NCBI RefSeq assembly: GCF_026914265.1
Contig: NC_069124.1
Location: 86,700,915-86,764,914 of the forward strand
Reading direction: 5' to 3'
DNA: 64,000 nucleotides
Origin: Mya arenaria
Lineage: Eukaryota; Mollusca; Bivalvia; Myida; Myidae
Of the stretch, positions 60,975 to 64,000 are shown one piece after another (position 1 is the first letter of the stretch; each line of letters begins with the position of its first letter). Position numbers and translations under genes: made by a program. Below the pieces are notes generated by a model. The model did not search any database and was not told the origin of the DNA. It saw only the letters and a program-made list of their open reading frames with translations.

Positions 60975-61991
60975 CGAGGGTTGTCCGGAAAGTTTTGAGA
61001 CTGCATTCATAAAATTTTTACCACTAATAGGATGCAATTAAAATTTTATCAGCTGTCAATCGTATCTCATATAAACAAATCCTGAAAGTTTCAACAATAT
61101 ACTACGAAGTGAACGTATACAACAAACATTACAAAAAGTACAGGTTACAAGCCACGGAGCACTTCGTTGTCTCATTGTATCACGTCATTTACAGTTTTTC
61201 AAAATACGCTCCTTCTGCACGTACACACTTACGGCGAAAATCAACTCATTGCTTGAATATCTCTCCGTACCACCCTTTTATGATATTATGAACAACTGTT
61301 CTTTTTAGCTGAACGGATTTGTCAATTTCCCTCTCTGTCCTCCGCCAGTCTCCTTGTAACATGTCCTGCACTGAATTTACGTCAATTTCACTCACGACTG
61401 ACTGTCTGCCGCTCCGCTTCTAATCGCACACATTTCCATGCTCGTCACTGAAACGTCCATACCAGCGAAATACCAAAGCCCTTGAACATGCTGGCTTTGA
61501 TTTATCCCGTGTTAGAAACGTAAATGTATTTGTAGGAGTTATTCCGCTGCGAACACAGTGTTTGATCATAGCGCGCTGCTCCGTGCGTGACGTTAACGTT
61601 GGGTTTTTTCCGACATCTTCGAAATACCTCTCTACTTCCGCTGATCGTTACAACCATGTCTACTGTTAGATTGCGTCAATAATTTGCTTAGTAATGCAGC
61701 TGACGTCATACTGTCGTCATATGTTTTGACGAGACGTTTGGCGTCTATTATTCAGACGGAGTAGTATATATGAATTGTGAACAATTTTCAGAAAACGTCA
61801 ATTTCAAAGTGCTCCGTGAAGCGCTAGATGGGTTGTCTTGACAACCATTTCCTTCCTTAATTTGAGATTATTTATTTTTCAAAAGGAAACTCGTGAATAG
61901 TCTATATACACAGCTGTTTAATGTTTGTTGATTTATATAAAAAACATTTTGAAATATAGACACAGTCTCAAAACTTTCCGGACAACCCTCG
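60975..61991 (-). mobile_element. Inactive mariner-type element, 1017 bp
   Basis: The ends CGAGGGTTGTCCGGAAAGTT and AACTTTCCGGACAACCCTCG are exact inverted repeats, flanked by TA on both sides (60973-60974, 61992-61993). On the minus strand, conceptual fragments such as GRQSVVSEIDVNSVQDML and KCVRAEGAYFEK resemble mariner transposase. In-frame stops, for example around 61255 and 61420, break it, so it is a pseudogene copy. Confidence 0.9.
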
Positions 61992-62029
61992 TATGGCATT
62001 AACAGTAGAAATTTTTTATTTTAATTCGA

Positions 62030-63135
62030 GGGTTTCGAGTCAAAAGGTGCTAAAATAGCTACAAACATTTTCAGCAAGTTTGGTGAAAGTCAGATGAGAA
62101 TTGTTCAAGTTAGAGAGTAGACAAAGCTTAAATGGCAAGGGCAGTAATCCTGAAGTGCTTCGGGGCATTTGGCTGATTATCATACTTGACCGATTTATTT
62201 TACCAACAAATATTTTCAGCAAGTTTGGTGAAGATCAGATGATAACTGTTCAAATTAGACAGTGGACAAAGCAAAAATGGCAAATTTTGACCAATTCAAG
62301 GGCCATAATCCTGAAGAGCCTGGCTGGTTATAGAACTTTGCCAAGAATATATACCAACAAACATTTATAGTAGCAAGTTTTGTGAAATTCGGATAAAAAC
62401 TGTTCAAGTTTGAGAGTAGACAAAGCTAAAATGGCCAATTTTGATAAATTCAGGGGGCCATAACTCTGGAGTGCCTAAAGCGATTAGGCTGGTTATCGAA
62501 CTTGACCTAGATATTTCACCAACAAACACTTTCATGAAGTTTGGTGGAAATTGGATGAGAAATGTTCAAGTTAGAGAGCGGACAAAGCTAAAATGGACAA
62601 TTTTGACAAATTCAGGGGGCCATAACTCTGGAGTGCCTAAAGTGATTTGGCTGGTTATTGAACTTGACCGAGATATTTCACCAACAAACACTTTCATGAC
62701 GTTTGGTGGAAATTGGATGAGAAATGATCAAGTTAGAGAGCGGACAAAGCTAAAATGGCCAATTTTGACAAATTCAGGGGGCCATAACTCTGGAGTGCCT
62801 AAAGCGATTTGGCTGGTTATCGAACTTGACCTAGATATATCACCAACAAACACTTTCATGAAGTTTGGTGGAAATTGGATGAGAAATGTTCAAGTTAGAG
62901 AGCGGACAACATTGTGGAGCCGCCCGCCCGCCGCCCGCCCAATTTTGACAAATTCAGGGGGCCATAACTCTGGAGTGCCTAGAGCGATTTGGCTGGTTAT
63001 CGAACTTGACCTAGATAGTTCATCAACAAACACTTTCATGAAGTTTGGTGGAAATTGGATGAGAAATGTTCAAGTTAGAGAGCGGACAACATTGTGGAGC
63101 CGCCCGCCCGCCCGCCGCCCGCCCGCCTGCCATGG
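62030..63135 (+). repeat. 162-bp tandem repeat with chance-open reading frame
   Basis: Units starting GGGGGCCATAACTCTGGAGT lie 162, 162 and 180 bp apart, with older diverged units upstream to about 62030. As 162 is divisible by three, a 285-codon frame (62441-63298) stays open through the array; it repeats itself and is not called as a gene. The last units carry CCGCCCGCCCGCC runs. Confidence 0.9.
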
Positions 63136-63534
63136 GTGTTCCAATAATACAGCCATGGTAAGACGGGCGTATAATAAAAACAATGATATGCACAACCTAC
63201 CTCAATGTTTACTCAAAATAAATTTCTATTTACAGAGGTGGGCATTTAAAGTAAATAAAATTTACTTCCTGATTAATTCGGATACTCTCGGCTTTTAAGG
63301 TTGCATGCCTTATGAGTCATCAAATTGTTCCTTTTTTGGCCACTCTCAGAAACGATGTGTTTATAAATAGTTCTTGCGGAAAAATGCGACAGATTACTGA
63401 ATGAAATGGATAGTATCACTGTTTTTTCAGAAAACCGATGATGCATTGTTGTTCTCTTTCGATTTGGACCTGTAATTCAGCATGTTTTATCCCTTGTTTT
63501 GTTTTTTGTCAAAATAAAAGCAGAAACACTACAT
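63136..63534. other. No gene recognised
   Basis: A non-repetitive AT-rich stretch between two repeat elements; nothing supportable. Confidence 0.3.
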
Positions 63535-63780
63535 AACAAGAGATGTTTGTCAAACATTATGCCCCCCCTGAGCGCCATGTCGTCAGGATTATATGGACAA
63601 TTGAATGAAATATGCTTGGACCGAAATGACAGCTGATTTGTTACTGACATTGGATGCCGTTGAGGCAGTTTTAAGATTATGACCATTCAAAGTGTGAGGA
63701 TAGAGTGTGTCATGACCATGACCTTTGACCTCAAAATCCATATGAGTCATCAGATGGTCACCAAAAACCTGAATGTCAAA
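63535..63780 (+). repeat. End of a tandem-repeat element, inverted match to 13736-13890
   Basis: It begins AACAAGAGATGTTTGTCAAA, then ATGCCCCCCCTGAGCGCCAT. The following ~150 bp match, in reverse complement, the flank of the intron 17 array. It continues into CATGACCTTTGACCTC. Confidence 0.85.
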
Positions 63781-63904
63781 ATTTGAAACTTGAAACTTGT
63801 TTATTTGCTTAAACGTCTATTTCTACATATAAATACATATTCAATGGCGTTGTACAATAATGAATTATAAGAAAATAAAAGCAATACAGCAATACAGACA
63901 CAAG

Positions 63905-64000
63905 AATAAAACAGTCAGAAAACCTTTTTTCAGCTTACAGTCACACTGACCTTGACCTTTGACCCACTGACCTCAAAATCAATAGGGTTCATCTGCTGGT
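63905..64000 (+). repeat. Partial unit of the 55360-55990 repeat family at window edge
   Basis: 'CAGAAAACCTTTTTTCAGCTTACAGTCAC' is shared with 55448-55475, and the following unit sequence is nearly identical. It is cut by the window end. The preceding 63780-63900 has a LINE-like 3' tail (TTGAAACTTGAAACTTG). Confidence 0.85.

Noticed and set aside
62441..63298. 285-aa open reading frame as a gene
   Set aside because: It is a satellite translated in a stop-free frame; the peptide repeats every 54 residues and has no start context or homology I know.

Overview
This is a eukaryotic nuclear window. Genes are split by many GT-AG introns, the sequence is AT-rich, and the non-coding part is dominated by dispersed and tandem repeats. 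The style points to a bivalve mollusc, probably a heterodont, but this is inference: many ~145-180 bp tandem arrays carry 'TGACCTTTGACCT' motifs, GACGG microsatellite tails and terminal 'ATGCCCCC...GGGGGCAT' hairpins, alongside tRNA-derived SINEs. I could not name the species.

Layout. (1) 1439-22711, plus strand: a complete 24-exon NCBP1 (CBP80) gene of 791 codons including stop. Its introns hold two hAT-type elements with perfect 8-bp target duplications, tandem arrays, a decayed transposon ORF, and a set of partial copies of its own exon 6. (2) 23863-24308: a 40-bp minisatellite between two convergent genes. (3) 25141-27683, minus: a compact three-exon sulfotransferase of the WSCD type without WSC domains. 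(4) 28654-33512, minus: SDHAF4, two exons, with a 1.66-kb direct duplication in its intron. (5) 33740-46275: a structurally complete Ginger1-type DNA transposon of 12.5 kb. (6) 46368-47501, plus: a RING/B-box (TRIM-like) gene. (7) 49458-52493, minus: the four 3' exons of RNA polymerase III subunit POLR3G. (8) 57291-58284, minus: two exons of an unrecognised gene. (9) 58.7-64 kb: tandem arrays and a dead mariner.

The most striking object is the Ginger1 element. It has perfect 69-bp terminal inverted repeats, a CCGG target duplication, and an uninterrupted spliced 763-aa integrase carrying an HHCC finger, D-D-35-E triad and GPF motif, fused to an OTU cysteine-protease domain with visible Cys and His. 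It sits in what would otherwise be a roughly 300-bp head-to-head promoter between SDHAF4 and the TRIM-like gene. It has itself been invaded by a second TIR element, palindromic fold-back sequences, SINE-like tRNA fragments and tandem arrays.

Exon coordinates were built by hand from splice consensus, reading-frame phase and remembered family sequence. The 5' exons of POLR3G and the limits of the 57-58 kb gene are not resolved. Family names for the repeats are by resemblance only.
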